DNA of 51,034 nt from Pseudomonadota bacterium (GTDB taxonomy: Bacteria > Chloroflexota > Ktedonobacteria > Ktedonobacterales > JADMIN01): contig JAJPIU010000264.1 of assembly GCA_021324535.1 (NCBI GenBank), positions 1 through 51,034 of the forward strand, given 5' to 3'. Shown here in pieces: positions 50,952 to 51,034 of the stretch; position 1 is the first letter of the stretch; every line of letters begins with the position of its first letter. The notes under the pieces were generated by a model. That model saw nothing but the letters and a program-made list of their open reading frames with translations. It was not told the DNA's origin and did not search any database. The translations under genes were made by a program, and so were the position numbers.

Positions 50952-51034
50952 CTATCATCCCTCCCGGTTCATTCTATTTGCTATTTGCCATCTGCCTTAG
51001 CATAAGAGATAGCACAAGGGTGAGGGAAGATGCA
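50952..51034. other. Right-hand end of the window
   Basis: About 80 bases upstream of the HdeD-like gene on the minus strand. TATTTGCTATTTGCCAT-type AT-rich sequence near 50978-50992 may hold its promoter. No gene seen. Confidence 0.35.

Noticed and set aside
1-51034. An aminoglycoside biosynthesis cluster built from the inositol-phosphate synthase, DegT-like protein and rRNA methyltransferase
   Set aside because: The genes are 33-44 kb apart with housekeeping genes between them, the DegT protein lacks the PLP lysine, and no glycosyltransferase or deoxy-scyllo-inosose synthase is seen.

Overview
The window reads as a stretch of chromosome from a high-GC bacterium, densely packed with genes and with short spacers. 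Gene content and protein style suggest a member of the Chloroflexota, perhaps near the Ktedonobacteria: an ECF sigma factor paired with a propeller-bearing anti-sigma factor, a zinc-ribbon/FHA protein, a stand-alone LON domain protein, and large GT-C-like membrane proteins. That placement is inference; no rRNA or marker gene settles it. I found no tRNA, rRNA, CRISPR array, transposase or phage gene.

Layout. 1-6.0 kb: the start of an inositol-phosphate synthase gene abutting a GNAT remnant, then a minus-strand run gluQ - glgB - NUDIX - eIF2B-like whose last three genes overlap. 6.0-7.1 kb: a dead drug-efflux locus, made of a tetR with an in-frame TGA, a perfect operator palindrome and a broken MFS gene. 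7.1-10.5 kb: holB, a LON-domain protein, an anchored secreted protein and an ICMT-like methyltransferase. 10.5-13.0 kb: a live TetR/DHA2 efflux pair with two matching operators. 13.2-19.3 kb: nadK-recN, an FHA protein, a phosphoesterase, rsfS and small proteins. 19.5-26 kb: a double DnaJ-type zinc-cluster protein, the sigma/anti-sigma pair, a Tat-like exported protein and a proline-rich peptide. 26-32.7 kb: an SbcC/Rad50-like ATPase, a GT-C-like membrane protein and an exported PQQ-type propeller.

32.9-35.6 kb is the most striking part. Three overlapping genes on the plus strand encode an RsmI-type 16S rRNA C1402 methyltransferase, a divergent tRNA-guanine transglycosylase and a 16S rRNA methyltransferase of the aminoglycoside-resistance Arm/Rmt (m7G1405) family. 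Stop and start codons overlap at both junctions, so these look like one translationally coupled RNA-modification cassette.

35.6-43.5 kb: a second GT-C-like protein, ruvX-mltG, small membrane and zinc-ribbon proteins, a probable pseudokinase, a carboxylesterase and CorA. 43.5-49.5 kb: a DegT-family protein whose PLP lysine is arginine, then the complete de novo NAD operon nadB-nadC-nadA behind a good promoter with a large inverted repeat at the transcription start. 49.6-51 kb: an HdeD-like membrane protein with a possible papain-like domain.

A recurring C-rich/G-rich hairpin repeat sits in several intergenic spacers and also lies in frame inside nadB and nadA, where it is translated. Starts were chosen from ribosome binding sites and family alignments recalled from memory; no database was searched.
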